Shown: piece after piece, positions 27,105 through 38,328 of the stretch
How the letters are laid out: each line of letters opens with the position of its first letter
How positions within the stretch are numbered: position 1 is the stretch's first letter
Source of the DNA: BCD1 sp942492125
Lineage (GTDB): Bacteria; Bacteroidota; Bacteroidia; Chitinophagales; Saprospiraceae
Reading direction: 5' to 3'
Length of the DNA: 64,000 nt
Assembly: GCA_942492125.1 (NCBI GenBank)
Contig: CALODM010000042.1
Span: 21,028-85,027 of the forward strand
The notes under the pieces: model-generated
Seen by the model: only the letters and a program-made list of their open reading frames with translations
Databases searched by the model: none
Told to the model about the DNA's origin: nothing
Translations under genes and position numbers: made by a program

Positions 27105-28591
27105 ATGGACACGCAGTCTCTTTCACGATTGAAAATAAACACATACAGCAACTACACTTTGCTGATAATAAGGATGCTGGTGGCTATTGTTACCGTTCCC
27201 TGGCTTTTGAAAGGATTTGGCGAAGTCGGTTATGGGGTATTTACACCGGCATTCGGGTTATTGGCTTCTTCTTTTAAACTCGGAGCAGGCAAAACCATTT
27301 TAGGATTTGCTGCTGAATTCAGAGCCGATAATGATTTAGAAAAATTCCGGACCGCCGTAAATGTTGGCGTCAATCTTATCATTTACGCCACGGCCTTATT
27401 GGTCTTCATTTTATTGATCATTGCATTGTTTCATCAAAAATTGTTCACTATTTCAGGCCTTTCTGAAAAGGACAGTTTTTTTGTGTTTTTGATCGCAGCA
27501 GGATTCGGTGCAGTAGTTTTTCTTCAAATTATTTCCACCAACCTCCTGCATGCCTTTGAGAAATTCTTCCAAAGGAATTTACTTCTGCTTGTCAAAACAA
27601 TATTTACGCTTGTTTTGGCTTATTTGGTTTATAGAGGAGTTCTTAATCTGGTTTGGTACGCCGGACTTTTTCTTGGAATTGAAGTATTGTTTTTTCTCGG
27701 CGATTGGCTCTTGATTGCCCTAGATAAACGAATCCCCGGGGTAGAAGTTAAGTTTTTATCGTTAAAAGATCTGCGGCAATCACAGATATTCAAATATGCT
27801 GTAGATGTTTTTCTTATTTCTATAATTTCTACCTTATCCCAGAATGTAGACAAACTGATTATTTCGCTGTTTCTCGATATAAGATTTGTCGCTATATACG
27901 TGATTTTAACAAAACCGTTTTTTATTTTTAAATCGTTAACTAACAATTTATTTACAGCACTGCAGCCTGTTTTGATTAAACTAAACAAAGAAAATAAAGA
28001 GTCCTTCAAAAAGACGGTAATTTCTTTTATTCAGATCCCTATCATTATTTTCCTTCCATTGACTTTTTTTTCGGTCTATTTTCTGGAAGATTTATTTCGC
28101 TTGTGGTTGGGGGATGCCTATCAATATGAGGCCTATGTAATTTGGGGAAAAGTGGCCTTATTCGCGCTTATCCCAAGATTACTGATCAGTATTCCCAATC
28201 GTGTATTATTATTAACAGGTATCACTTATCCAGTTAAGCGTGCTGAATATGTATTTACTATTTTGAATGTGGTATTAAGTGTAAGTATTACGGTAATTTT
28301 CCAAACCATTGGTGGGGTGATATCGGCACACTCGTTCAGTTTTCACTGGGGGCGCTGTATTTTCTTTCCCTGCTTTACCAGTATTTTGATATCCGGATCA
28401 GGGATGTCTTCTCCAATACTATTCTGGGGTTTGTGTTGACATTTGTGGTGCTTTTCCTGTTGTCGTGGATTTTTATCACTGCGATCCCTGCCCAACATTT
28501 ATTATGGATAATGCTTCTCGATTTAGGAGGATTGGTTATAGTTGATGTGCTTTTCCTGAAAAAACTAAGGTTACTCAAATACCTGATCTAG
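27105..28591 (+). CDS. Wzx-type polysaccharide flippase, frameshift near 28,320
   Basis: A multi-helix MOP-superfamily flippase that moves lipid-linked repeat units across the inner membrane. ATG at 27,105 opens LKINTYSNYTLLIIRMLVAI, and hydrophobic helices follow at regular spacing to the end. The frame shifts near 28,320: after SVSITVIFQTIGG the homology continues in another frame (QFSLGALYFLSLLYQYFDIRI, then LTFVVLFLLSWIFI and LLDLGGLVIVDVLFL) to TAG 28,589-28,591, giving about 495 residues with 12-14 helices. It is the only flippase in the cluster and so likely handles the main repeat unit. Confidence 0.85.
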
Positions 28592-28602
28592 CTATTCGGC
28601 CC

Positions 28603-29908
28603 GTGCAAAGCAATAAAAAAATAGGAGTAATTCTCAACCACATCAGTTTGAGAAGTGATATCAGACTGTTTATTGAGGAACTGTCAAAACGGGAGGATGT
28701 GGTTTTGTTTGGGAATGGAAGAGGAAAAGGAAAGCTTGGAATCTATAGGTTATTCCGTTCGGTTGGCCGAAGGAACAAGGTTAAATTTCTTTTGGAGGGT
28801 CTATAATAAAATACTCCAGCAATTGTATTTTTATCTTGGACATTTACCTAAAACAAGAAAAAATTATAGCAATTATGTCAAACGCAGGTTGAGAAAATCT
28901 AATGCTTCAAAATGGAACAGGTTTATTTCACTTTACAAACTAAACCTTAAACTCTTATTGCCGGATGTAATGTCTTTTGATTTTTACATTAAAGCCAAAA
29001 AAACTTCGCATTTTGAAATAATGGATGTCCAGAATTTTATTTCATTTTCAGATATTCGCTTTGAGAATCTCATTGGTGCTATAATTAAATCCGGCGAGCA
29101 TTTTTACTTATATTCATAGCTGGGATCATATTCGACATTCATGGATTTTTCAAAAATATATTAAGTATATTACCTGGAATGAAGGTATTAAGAGGGATCT
29201 TAATTACATTCATGGCGTTCCCAATAGTCATATCGTGACATTGGCCGCTAGTCAGTTTTTACTTCGTATTTGAGTACCTTAATAGTGGTTTGAAGGGTTC
29301 CTGCAAACATTCATTTAAGTATATTTATTTCCCTTGCTCTTTTGGTTATCCCAGGGTAGCAGAGCAAGAGGTTCGTTTAATTGAAATTGTTGCAGACAAG
29401 TTATTAGAAATCGACGGATTTCAAATTGATGAAATAAGGATTACACCCGATGCTTGATAACTGGGGTATTTATGATGCTCTGTATGAAAAATCCAATATT
29501 TTTTTTGATGAATATGAAAGAGATGGTGAATCTCTCTTAGACAAAACTCAGCATCTCCAAAAGTGTGATGTTATTTCCGCAGCTAGTGCTGTCCTCCATG
29601 CCGGTACGACAATTGGGCTGGAAGCCAGTTATTTTAATCCCCCTGTAATTTATTTGAATCCTTTAGACATAAACTATGGTATTTCCTTGGGAAATCCGAA
29701 CCACATATTTCGTTCCTGGGAACAGTATCATTTGCAGAAATATTACAAAGTAATGGGCCAGTCAGCAGTTGTAAATAGCATAGATGAGCTTGAAGGTGTT
29801 TTAAGGCAAATTGTTAAAGGAGATGGAGATTTTCAGGGCTACAAAGAAAAATTAAATACTTATTCCAATTTAATGAGCATGGGGGAGTTTACGCAGCGAT
29901 TTTTTTAG
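28603..29908 (+). pseudogene. Glycosyltransferase-like protein, several frameshifts
   Basis: A coding region of about 435 codons spread over frames. It begins at GTG 28,603 (QSNKKIGVILNHISLRSDIR), shifts near 28,720, runs through GYSVRLAEGTRLNFFWRVYN to about 29,118, and continues in pieces (SFGYPRVAEQEVRLIEIVAD). It ends with a long open part containing CDVISAASAVLHAGTTIGLEA and PPVIYLNPLDINYG. That last motif resembles the GT-B C-terminal half of CDP-glycerol/polysialyl-type transferases and surface-carbohydrate proteins, so a sugar or polyol transferase is likely. I cannot assign a family firmly. The breaks match the indel-rich zone from 28.3 to 36.1 kb. Confidence 0.6.
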
Positions 29909-29930
29909 AGCTTATGGATAATAATCGATC

Positions 29931-30511
29931 ATGAATTCAGTTCAGCTATTCCGAAGAGGTCAATACCTATTGCAGAAAATCAGGGTTATTTATTTCCTGA
30001 CAATCTATAGATTGGTATACCAAAGAAGGTTAAAAATAGGTAAAGTTTTTTTTTTGGGAGAGGTTGGGTATTGGATATTTTGGCAAAGATTTCCATATCT
30101 CAATTTTAGAAGCAGTTTTTAGGGATAATTGCATCATTCGCATAATAGCCAATGTGAAATTGAAAATAGGGCAAAAAGTATTTTTCAACAGCGGCTGTTC
30201 TATCAACTGTATAGCAGCATATTTTAATTGGAGATCATACTCAATTTGGTGAGGGAGTGAGGTTATATGATCATAATCATCGGTTTAGTGATTTAGAGGT
30301 GTTCATTAAAGATCAAGGGTATAACTCATGAAGTATAAGCATTGGAAATAATTGCTGGATTGGATCAAATGTAGTTATCCTGAAAGATGTTGAAATCGGT
30401 GACAATGTTGTCATTGGAGCCAACTGTCTGATTCATCAAAATATTCCCTCCAACTCAGTTGTAAAAAGCCAGGTGGGAATTTCAATTGAACCTCTTAAAA
30501 TTGAAGGTTAA
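29931..30511 (+). pseudogene. Hexapeptide-repeat acetyltransferase, frameshifted
   Basis: About 190 codons in mixed frames. The N-terminus (QLFRRGQYLLQKIRVIYFL) is open to about 30,055. After several breaks the left-handed beta-helix signature appears: YDHNHRFSD, then SIGNNCWIGSNVVILKDVEIGDNVVIGANCLIHQNIPSNS, ending VVKSQVGISIEPLK at TAA 30,509-30,511. DHNH followed by IGNNCWIGSNVVIL is typical of WcaF/NodL/Maa-like O-acetyltransferases of polysaccharides. It would acetylate a sugar of the repeat unit. Frame breaks are probably sequence errors. Confidence 0.65.
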
Positions 30512-30526
30512 ACAACTAAAATCTGA

Positions 30527-31678
30527 ATGAAAGTTGCCCTTGTAGTCAACGAATTCCCAAAAATTTCAGAGGCCTTTATTGTCAGGCAATGTCAAAAATT
30601 GGATGCGGATATTATTACCCTTTTCTTCAATACAAAGGATGCAACCAATTTTGAAATTAATAATGCTAAAGTTCATTCTATCGGCTCTTCAAAATCCTTT
30701 TTTCAAAAACTTAAAGATAAATTTCTTGGAATCCCTTGTAGAATCTGGAGTGTTGAAGAACAGCGAAAATTTAAAAAGGCATTAAAGCAATGTAACACTG
30801 AAGTTGTTTTAGCTTCATTTGGTCCGAATGGGATCAATGTTATGGAAACTTGTAAGCAGCTTGCAATTCCATATTTTGTCCAATTCCTTGGTTACGATGC
30901 TTCTGAATTAATGTCTTCTGAATGGTATAGAACGAAAATACAAGAAGTAATTAAGGGGGCCGTTGGGGCCATCGTTTTATACAATGGGATGGAGCAAATC
31001 TTTATGAAAGAAGGATTGGACAACAAAAATTTTCATGTACTTAATATTGGTGTGCCTACGGAAAGGTTTGCTAATATAAAACCTGATTTTGCAACTCCGC
31101 GACCTACTCAATTCCTTGCTGTAGGGCGGCTGGTGGAAAAGAAATCTCCGCTGAATCTTTTAAGAGCCTTTTTGATCTGCGCTAAAGCTAATCAAGAAAT
31201 CTTTTTAAATATTGTGGGAGATGGAGCCTTGAGAGGAGAAGTGGAGCATTTTATAAAAAAGGAGCCTTTGATCAGAAACAAGGTAACTCTGCATGGATTC
31301 CTTAGCCAGGATGAGTTGTTACCCTTATATAACCGATCCCACGTATTTGTACAACATTCAGTAACCGGAAGAGATGGAAACCGTGAAGGTTGGCCTGTGG
31401 GAATTGCAGAAGCCTGCTCCTGTGGTCTGCCAGTAATCGCAACGAGGCATGCTGGTATTCCTGAACAGGTTCTTGATGGTCAAACCGGGTTTTTAGTCGA
31501 GGAAAACGATTTTCAGGCGATGGGAGACAGGATGATCCAATTATCCAGAGATTGGTCATTGGCAAAACAATTTGGAGAAAAAGCAAAGCAACATATGCTT
31601 CAACATGGAGATCTGGATAATCAGATTGAAAAGTTAAAAGTACTTTTGAACTCCGCCATTAAGATCAATAGTCAATGA
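30527..31678 (+). CDS. GT4 family glycosyltransferase (WcaL-like)
   Basis: A 383-residue GT-B retaining glycosyltransferase. The N-terminal domain starts VALVVNEFPKISEAFIVRQ, as in WcaL/AmsK colanic-type enzymes, and includes QFLGYDASE. The C-terminal domain has FLAVGRLVEKKSPLNLLRAF, NIVGDGALRGEVE, HGFLSQDEL, and the nucleotide-binding segment REGWPVGIAEACSCGLPVIATRHAGIPE. It overlaps the downstream epimerase gene by 4 bases (ATGA). This gene is intact in an otherwise indel-rich area. The donor sugar is unknown. Confidence 0.88.
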   Translation: MKVALVVNEFPKISEAFIVRQCQKLDADIITLFFNTKDATNFEINNAKVHSIGSSKSFFQKLKDKFLGIPCRIWSVEEQRKFKKALKQCNTEVVLASFGPNGINVMETCKQLAIPYFVQFLGYDASELMSSEWYRTKIQEVIKGAVGAIVLYNGMEQIFMKEGLDNKNFHVLNIGVPTERFANIKPDFATPRPTQFLAVGRLVEKKSPLNLLRAFLICAKANQEIFLNIVGDGALRGEVEHFIKKEPLIRNKVTLHGFLSQDELLPLYNRSHVFVQHSVTGRDGNREGWPVGIAEACSCGLPVIATRHAGIPEQVLDGQTGFLVEENDFQAMGDRMIQLSRDWSLAKQFGEKAKQHMLQHGDLDNQIEKLKVLLNSAIKINSQ

Positions 31679-32589
31679 GAGTAGTTATCCTTGGTGCTAA
31701 TGGTTTTATAGGTCATCATCTGTCAATTTTTTTATCAATTTGGACATCGAACTGGTACTTTTTCCAAAAAAATTGATTTGGAATTACAGGTTCATAAGAA
31801 TTCAGGGAAGATTTCATTTTGGAAGGAAATTTCGAAGATCATGCATTATTAAATAAAGTCTTGGTAGGTGCTGATGTGGTTTATCATTTAATCTGGACTT
31901 CGGTTCCCGGCTAGTAGTTGGGAGAACCCATATGATGAGATTCAGGAAAATGTTTTACCGGGAATTAAGACTTTTGGAGGCTTGTGTAAGACAAAAAAGT
32001 AGAAAAATTATTTTTGTTTCCAGTGCAGGAACTGTATATGGGGCTTTCGAAGGGATTGCTGAAGAATCTGCCCAACTCAGACCTTTTTCACCTTATGGAA
32101 TTTCTAAGGCAACCATGGAGTTCTATCTCGAGTATTACAGAAGAAAATCTAATCTGAATTATGAGGTATTCAGGATTTCCAACCTTTATGGCATTGGTAT
32201 GAATAAAAGGGTTTTGGAGTAATCAATACTTGGCTAAGTAGGATAAAAAATAAAGAATCCATAACTATTTTGGGGACGGCCTTGCCAGAAAAGATTTTGT
32301 TTTTATTGATGCGATTGAAATATTAGCTAAAAGTTTGGAAGAAGATTGGAGTAAAAGTAACATTTATAACCTATGTTCCGGAAGAAGCACTAGTTTAAAG
32401 GAATTAACGGAGATATTATTCCGTGTTTGTGAAGATCAGGTTCCGATTTTCTTTGAACCTGCGAATAAATCTGATAACCAGTGCGTCTTTTTGTCAAATC
32501 GCAAGATAATTACTGAAAGGGGGATTGAGGAATTTACAACATTGGAAGAAGGAGTGTCTATCATTTGGAAAGCAATGAATAAAAATTAG
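31675..32589 (+). pseudogene. NAD-dependent epimerase/dehydratase, frameshifted
   Basis: About 305 codons in several frames. ATG 31,675 opens VVILGANGFIGHHLS (NAD-binding GxxGxxG). Later come DVVYHLIWTSVP, SSWENPYDEIQENV, the Ser-containing IIFVSSAGTVYG, SPYGISKATMEFY with the Tyr-x3-Lys pair, and FRISNLYG. Then, after further shifts, RKDFVFIDAI and YNLCSGRSTSLKELTEIL follow to TAG 32,587-32,589. It is a UDP-sugar C4 epimerase-like SDR of normal length. At least four breaks lie at 31,730, 31,915, 32,220 and 32,275 approximately; sequencing errors are likely. The substrate is unknown. Confidence 0.75.
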
Positions 32590-32591
32590 AA

Positions 32592-33816
32592 ATGAGTCAG
32601 ATAGTCCTAAAGGCGAAATAGTTACTCAAGGATTTTTTTATTCCTACGCCTGACCATTTACTTGGCTTCCTCTGTTATTAATTGGCTACCTTTTGTCGAT
32701 GCATCACTGGTGAGAGGCATGAAGTATTTTTTATTCGCAATGATTTTTTTTTATGAGTTAAGGAATGGTAAATTAAGGTTTCCTTCCTTTTTTCTTTCTG
32801 CCTTTGGACTTTTTATCATTGTACTTTCTATGCTTTTTGGTCTTTTGCTTTCTTTTCGGTTAAATGCTCTTGTGGATATCATCATTCCTTTTTTAATGAT
32901 ATGGGTATTTAACCTTGAAAAAAAATTCTATTTTAAAGCTATATGGAGAGCGTCTTTAATTGTTTCATTTATCTGCATTTTGAGTATCGCATCTCATTTT
33001 ACCGGTATTTATGATGTTCAGCCTCCGGGGTGGGATTTTACCTTTGGGCAAGCAGGGTTTGGCGGATATAGTACCGGGTATTCCAATTCCTTGTTTTTGT
33101 TTGTTCCCTTTCTGATTTTTTGGCACAGAAGGAATAATAAGCCGTTAATTTCCCTTGAAACGACAGCCATTGTAATCATAATAATTGCCCAGTATCTGAC
33201 AGGAGGAAGAGGGGGATTCCTAGCCTCCGGAATTGTATTCTTTTTGAGTTTCAGGATACGGGTTTTTTACAAAATATTGTTGATTGCTTCGTTGGCAATC
33301 ATAGCCCAATCTGAAAGCTTTTTAACACAAATGCGTATATCTACGCTTAATAGGGATCAAATAGATGTTAACAGAATTTCAACAGGCAGGGTGGAATTAA
33401 CCTTATATTATTTTGATATGTTCAAGGAAAGGCCTCTATTTGGCTATGGTTTTGGGGATAAAGAAGAAATTAATAAAAATGTCGATGCTCACATCGTATG
33501 GTTGAGAAATCTTGTAGATGGTGGGATAATTTATACAGGACTCTTGATAATACTTTTTTTAGAAATACTTCGTGTATTCCTGAAAAATAAAACACTGGAG
33601 GATGATGAACGAAAACTTTTCAGGACTTTGTTTTTTGTCTCTTTTCTGATCACTTTTTTGGAACCCAATTATTTAATTGGTTCCGTTCAGGGAGAGATTG
33701 TTTATTGGTTGTTGATCAGTGTGTTGCTTAAGAAAGGTGAATATCGCCTTAGAAGTGAAAATTTGCAGGATAGTTTTAGTGAGGAACGGGCTTTAAATTA
33801 TTCTAAGCAGGATTAA
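32592..33816 (+). CDS. O-antigen polymerase/ligase-type membrane protein (Wzy-like), frameshift near start
   Basis: A hydrophobic protein of about 405 residues with roughly 10-11 helices. ATG 32,592 lies 3 bases after the upstream stop, but the frame shifts near 32,615; the main frame continues FLFLRLTIYLASSVINWLPF. A periplasmic loop between helices holds LTGGRGG and TGRVELTLYYFDMFKERPLFGYGFG. The latter is the Wzy_C-type motif of O-antigen ligase/polymerase proteins (GRxxLW...P..G.G.G). It is the best candidate for polymerising the flipped repeat units. Wzy proteins vary greatly, so ligase versus polymerase cannot be decided. Confidence 0.8.
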
Positions 33817-33821
33817 GATTA

Positions 33822-34919
33822 ATGGAGCCAATGAAAATTGCCTTTATTACAACAACTTTTCAGAATACAACCAATGGACCAGCCAAATTTGCACGTCTGC
33901 TTCACAAACATAGTGAGGACAATCTAAAAAAACTTATTATTTTTACTGAAGATGTCGATGAACCTTTGGAAAACGTGGTAAAGGTAAACATTCCAGCCTT
34001 GATAAATATTTCAGGATTGGGATTTTTATACCGCTTATTGGCTTATTTTTTTAAAATATCGAGACAGCCTGGCATAGAATTGGTTGTGGCTAATAATACC
34101 ATGTATGGTTTTTTGTTTAACCTTTTCTCCAGGAAAAAAGTTGTTGGGTTTATCAATGACGATCAGCACATCAACCCCTCTTTAAGGTTTAAATACAAAG
34201 CTTTTAGATCTTTCGTTTTTTCAAAATTTGAAGAATTTGCTCTAAAGCACAACAACATCACTGTTGTTAATTCTCAACACTTGAACCAGGCATTGGCTAA
34301 CGCATATAGCCTTCCATCCGATAAACTCTTTACCCTCTATAAAGGCATTGAAATTAATGAAAATGTACAGTTAAATCTAGAAAAGCACGATAAAGATGAA
34401 ATTTTCAGAATGGTATTTGTAAAAACCAATTTTCGGATTGGAGGTCTTCGGTTTCTTTTGGAGGCTATCCAGGGAATTAAGAATGTTCATTTGGACATTA
34501 TTACCGATCCAAGGGTAAAGAAGAGTAAAGAATATAAGTTAGCGCAAAAATTAGAATCGGTCAGTTTTTATCATCATCTTCCCCAATCCAGGGTGTTTGA
34601 ATTATTGGATAATTCTCATTGTCTCTGCATTCCTGCAGAAAAGGAGGCTCTGGGGGTTGCAAATATGGAAGGAATGCATCATTCATGCGTTATACTTACC
34701 TCTGATGTTGGTGGTATTCCAGAGGTTCTCGAAGGCGGAAAATCGGGATTACTTGTTCCCGTTGGAAATATAAAGGCTCTGCAGGAAAAGATACTTTTTC
34801 TAAAAAACAATAGGGTAGAGAGGAAAAAATTTGTCATAAACGGATTCCACTCTGTGAAGAGGTTCTCAATTAGGCATTCTATTGAATCGTTTTACCAAAG
34901 GGTAGATCAGGTAAAATAA
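33822..34919 (+). CDS. GT4 family glycosyltransferase
   Basis: A 365-residue GT-B enzyme. The N-terminal half begins MKIAFITTTFQNTTNGPAKF (a second start at 33,831 is also possible), and the C-terminal half has FRMVFVKTNFRIGGLRFLLE, FYHHLPQSRVFELLDNSHC, and the donor-binding ALGVANMEGMHHSCVILTSDVGGIPE with the usual Glu. It follows the Wzy-like gene by 5 bases. Low G+C and a high share of AAA/TTT codons match the neighbouring genes of this section. Sugar specificity cannot be read from sequence. Confidence 0.85.
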   Translation: MEPMKIAFITTTFQNTTNGPAKFARLLHKHSEDNLKKLIIFTEDVDEPLENVVKVNIPALINISGLGFLYRLLAYFFKISRQPGIELVVANNTMYGFLFNLFSRKKVVGFINDDQHINPSLRFKYKAFRSFVFSKFEEFALKHNNITVVNSQHLNQALANAYSLPSDKLFTLYKGIEINENVQLNLEKHDKDEIFRMVFVKTNFRIGGLRFLLEAIQGIKNVHLDIITDPRVKKSKEYKLAQKLESVSFYHHLPQSRVFELLDNSHCLCIPAEKEALGVANMEGMHHSCVILTSDVGGIPEVLEGGKSGLLVPVGNIKALQEKILFLKNNRVERKKFVINGFHSVKRFSIRHSIESFYQRVDQVK

Positions 34920-34950
34920 GGTTTACCCTTTTTATTTCGTTTTTGTTTTC

Positions 34951-36062
34951 ATGATCAATCGCAAATTAATTTTCATTCAGTCTACTTTTGGAGATGCTCA
35001 CCAGATGATTCGTTTTTGGAATTAAAAAAGCACTATAAAGAAACTCGTTTGCTGGCTTTTGAAAGGCCTTATTACGAAACTACAAAAAAGATAGAATATA
35101 TAAACCTGGGGCAAATCCAGCATGGTAAATTTTTGTCCAGGATTAGGGTTTATGCCAAAGCGATGAAAATGATTTTTAAGGAGAGTAAAGGGGACTTGCC
35201 ATCTGATATTTACTTCTTCGGCTTTGATCTATTACCATGGCTAGCCCTGGCAAGAATAAGGCATAAATGCAGATTGGTCTTTGAAATATCTGATATCAGG
35301 GAATTATTTTTTAAATCGTCAATTTTGACGATTTTAATGAAAGTGGTCTTTGAAATTATCGATGAGGTCGGTTTCTGTTTTGGTGGTTACTTCCGAATTC
35401 TTTGTCACCAGGTTTTTGAAGCATAATTTTATTATTCCCGAAAACTATTGTGTACTGGAAAACAAGGTGCATCTGGATGATAACGAGTTACCTCAAAAGG
35501 AAGCTGAACCAGATATTGTAATAGGTTTTTTTGGGGTGATCAGGTGCGAAAAATCTCTACGATTTTTATTAAAGGTGCTAGATGATTCAGATAAATTCAA
35601 ATTGCTCATTTATGGATATTTTATGAATATATCTAATAGTGTTCAGACTCAATTGCAGGGGCATCCCAAAGTAATTTTTAATGGAGCTTATAAATCGCCT
35701 GCGGATTTAAAAAAGTTGTATAGTCAAATAGATTTAAGTTGGGTAGCGTATCCGTTTCATGATCCGGCAGAGGATGGTAATTATCGGTACGCCATGACAA
35801 ACAGGTATTATGAAGCTGGATTTTTTAGAAAGCCAATGATTGGTAACAAATTCTCCGGAGATGCGGAAAAAATAGTAAACAATAACTTTGGACTTATTCT
35901 TGATTTGTCAGATTTTGAAAATGCGATTAAATCGTTGTCAGAACTTAATCGGGAAAAAATTAACCACTGGAGAAAAAATTAGCTGAAACGCCAATAATTA
36001 ACTTTAAATCAACGGATCAGGATTACGATGTTTTAGTCAATAAACTTAAAAATTCCCTTTGA
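34951..36062 (+). pseudogene. Glycosyltransferase (GT-B), frameshifted
   Basis: About 370 codons in at least three frames. ATG 34,951 (INRKLIFIQSTFGDAHQMIRF) breaks near 35,020. A long piece with IYFFGFDLLPWLALARIRHKC follows, shifts near 35,370 to VVTSEFFVTRFLKHNF, and runs through VIGFFGVIRCEKSLRFLLKVL and SWVAYPFHDPAEDGNYRYAMTNRYYEAGFFRKP. One last shift near 35,978 adds KLAETPIINFKSTDQDY and ends at TGA 36,060-36,062. The C-terminal half has the layout of a GT4 donor domain. The corrected stop overlaps the TTG start of the next gene, supporting the reconstruction. Confidence 0.7.
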
Positions 36063-38182
36063 AACAAATAATACAAGACCTTAAAAACGGGGATACCATT
36101 CTGGCAGAAGTGCCTGTTCCGCAGGTTAAACCAGGCTATGTTCTGGTAAAGACTTCGCGAAGCCTTGTTTCCCTGGGAACGGAACGCATGTTGGTGGATT
36201 TTGGCAAAGCCAGCTACCTGCAAAAAGCAAGACAACAGCCGGATAAGGTCAAAATGGTTATGGACAAGGTTAAAACCGATGGACTTAAACCTACCATGGA
36301 CGCAGTATTCAGTAAACTGAATCAACCCCTGCCCATGGGGTATTGCAATGCCGGAAAGGTGATAGCAGTCGGAAAAGGCGTCTCCACGTTCAAGGTTGGG
36401 GACCGTGTAGCTTCCAACGGTCATCATGCCGAATATGTGTTGGTTCCTGAAAACCTGGCGGCCAAAATCCCTGAAAATGTCTCTGACGATGCCGCTGCTT
36501 TTACCGTAATCGGAGCCATTGCGCTTCAGGGCATAAGACTGCTCAATCCTACTTTTGGAGAAACAGTGGTGGTCATGGGACTTGGCTTGATCGGACTCAT
36601 TACGGCAGAACTGCTGTTGGCCAATGGTTGTCGGGTGATTGGTATCGACATGGACAAGGAGAAATTAAAAATTGCTCAAAATAAGGGGCTTACTACCTTT
36701 GATGTGTCCGGAAAAGCAGACCCCGTAAAGTTTGTCCATGAATTCACCAGGCAGATTGGGGCGGATGGAGTGATTATCACAGCTTCTTCTAAAAGTAACG
36801 AGATCATTGCCCAATCAGCTCGCATGTGCAGGAAGCGGGGAAGAGTCATTTTGGTTGGCGTAGTAGGCCTCAACCTGAGCAGGGCTGATTTCTATGAAAA
36901 GGAAATTTCCTTCCAGGTATCCTGTTCCTATGGGCCTGGCCGTTATGACCAGGATTATGAGCAAAAGGGAAATGATTACCCCATCGGGTTTGTCCGCTGG
37001 ACTGAACAGCGCAATTTTACAGCGGTTTTGGAAGCTCTTTCAAGGGGCCAGCTAAAAGTAGAACCGCTCATTACCCAATCCATTCCGCTAAAAAATTACC
37101 TGGAAATTTATGGAGCCATGGATAAGGATAATTCCATAGCTACCTTATTGGAATATGAATCAGAAGAGCCGCCTCAAACAAAGATTCGGATTGCTTCCAA
37201 AGCCTTCGATGGAAAAACGGGAGTCATCGGCATTGTTGGCGCTGGTAATTTTACCCGATCTACCGTGCTGCCACATCTGAAAAAACTCCAGGCTAATGTA
37301 AAATATATTGCCAGCTCCGGAGGACTTTCAGCTTCCATGCTGGCCAAACAGTTCGGCATTGCTTTTGCTACTACGGATTATGAACAATTGCTGAAAGATG
37401 ATGAGGTTGATCTTGTTTTTATAACGACCAGGCATAACTTACATGCCAGAATGGTCATTCAGGCCCTGGAAGCCGGCAAGCATGTTTTTGTCGAAAAACC
37501 ATTGGCTCTCAATGCTGATGAATTATCCGGAATTCAGGCATCTTATGAAAAGTCTGATGCCGCTTTAGTGGTTGGTTTTAACCGAAGATTTGCTCCGCTG
37601 GCAAAGCAAATGAAAAATCTGCTTGGACAAGATGCGGGACCTGTCAATATTGTGGCCACCATGAATGCCGGATTCATCCCGGGAGATTCGTGGGTGCATG
37701 ATAGGGATATTGGCGGCGGAAGGATTATCGGAGAGGCTTGTCATTTTATCGACCTTTGCTCTTTTTTGGCCGGAAGCCTGGTGGCCGAAGTTTGTGTAAA
37801 CCCTATGGGGCTCAACCCTGAATGGAATACCGATAATGTAAGTATTCTGCTGAGATATAATAACGGTTCCAATGCAGTGGTCAATTATTTTGCCAACGGT
37901 AGCAAAGCTTACGCCAAAGAAAGGATCGAGGTTTATTCCAGTGAACGTACAATGGTCATGGAAAACTGGCGAAAACTCAAAACTTACGGGTTCAAATCGA
38001 AAGGCAGCCGCGGAAAACAAGATAAGGGGCATTTCAATCAATTCAAAGCGTTGCTTGAACAGCAAAAAAAAGGAGGGGATCCAATTATTAGTTTTGAAGA
38101 AATCCTCAATGCGACAAAGGCGAGTTTTGCTGCCATAGAATCCATGAAAACGAATTCCTGGATTAGTGTGGGTTCCATTTAA
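36059..38182 (+). CDS. Bi-domain oxidoreductase: zinc-type alcohol dehydrogenase fused to Gfo/Idh/MocA
   Basis: A 707-residue fusion. Residues about 1-370 form an MDR alcohol-dehydrogenase fold (PLPMGYCNAGKVIAVGKGV, VVVMGLGLIGLITAELLLANG). Residues about 385-705 form a Gfo/Idh/MocA domain (IGIVGAGNFTRSTVLPHL, FITTRHNLHARM, VFVEKPLALN, GEACHFIDLCSFL). Such fusions occur in O-antigen and exopolysaccharide clusters next to heparinase-like genes, as here. The reaction is unknown; two coupled redox steps on one sugar are plausible. TTG start at 36,059. A 146-base gap without visible features follows. Confidence 0.88.
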   Translation: MKQIIQDLKNGDTILAEVPVPQVKPGYVLVKTSRSLVSLGTERMLVDFGKASYLQKARQQPDKVKMVMDKVKTDGLKPTMDAVFSKLNQPLPMGYCNAGKVIAVGKGVSTFKVGDRVASNGHHAEYVLVPENLAAKIPENVSDDAAAFTVIGAIALQGIRLLNPTFGETVVVMGLGLIGLITAELLLANGCRVIGIDMDKEKLKIAQNKGLTTFDVSGKADPVKFVHEFTRQIGADGVIITASSKSNEIIAQSARMCRKRGRVILVGVVGLNLSRADFYEKEISFQVSCSYGPGRYDQDYEQKGNDYPIGFVRWTEQRNFTAVLEALSRGQLKVEPLITQSIPLKNYLEIYGAMDKDNSIATLLEYESEEPPQTKIRIASKAFDGKTGVIGIVGAGNFTRSTVLPHLKKLQANVKYIASSGGLSASMLAKQFGIAFATTDYEQLLKDDEVDLVFITTRHNLHARMVIQALEAGKHVFVEKPLALNADELSGIQASYEKSDAALVVGFNRRFAPLAKQMKNLLGQDAGPVNIVATMNAGFIPGDSWVHDRDIGGGRIIGEACHFIDLCSFLAGSLVAEVCVNPMGLNPEWNTDNVSILLRYNNGSNAVVNYFANGSKAYAKERIEVYSSERTMVMENWRKLKTYGFKSKGSRGKQDKGHFNQFKALLEQQKKGGDPIISFEEILNATKASFAAIESMKTNSWISVGSI

Positions 38183-38328
38183 AAAATGGAAACCATTGGA
38201 ACAACCTACAAGATTTGAACCCACCTGGAAGAAGCCTTAAGTCAACGGAAAGGAAATCTCGTTCACGCCCTTGCAGGACAAATTTTATCCAGACATTTCC
38301 GATTGTTAATCAAACCATATAATTCATT

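Noticed and set aside
28603..36062. Treating all broken genes here as real pseudogenes
   Set aside because: Full-length homology remains, and corrected stops overlap the next starts (for example 36,060-36,062 with 36,059), which indicates functional operon structure obscured by indels.
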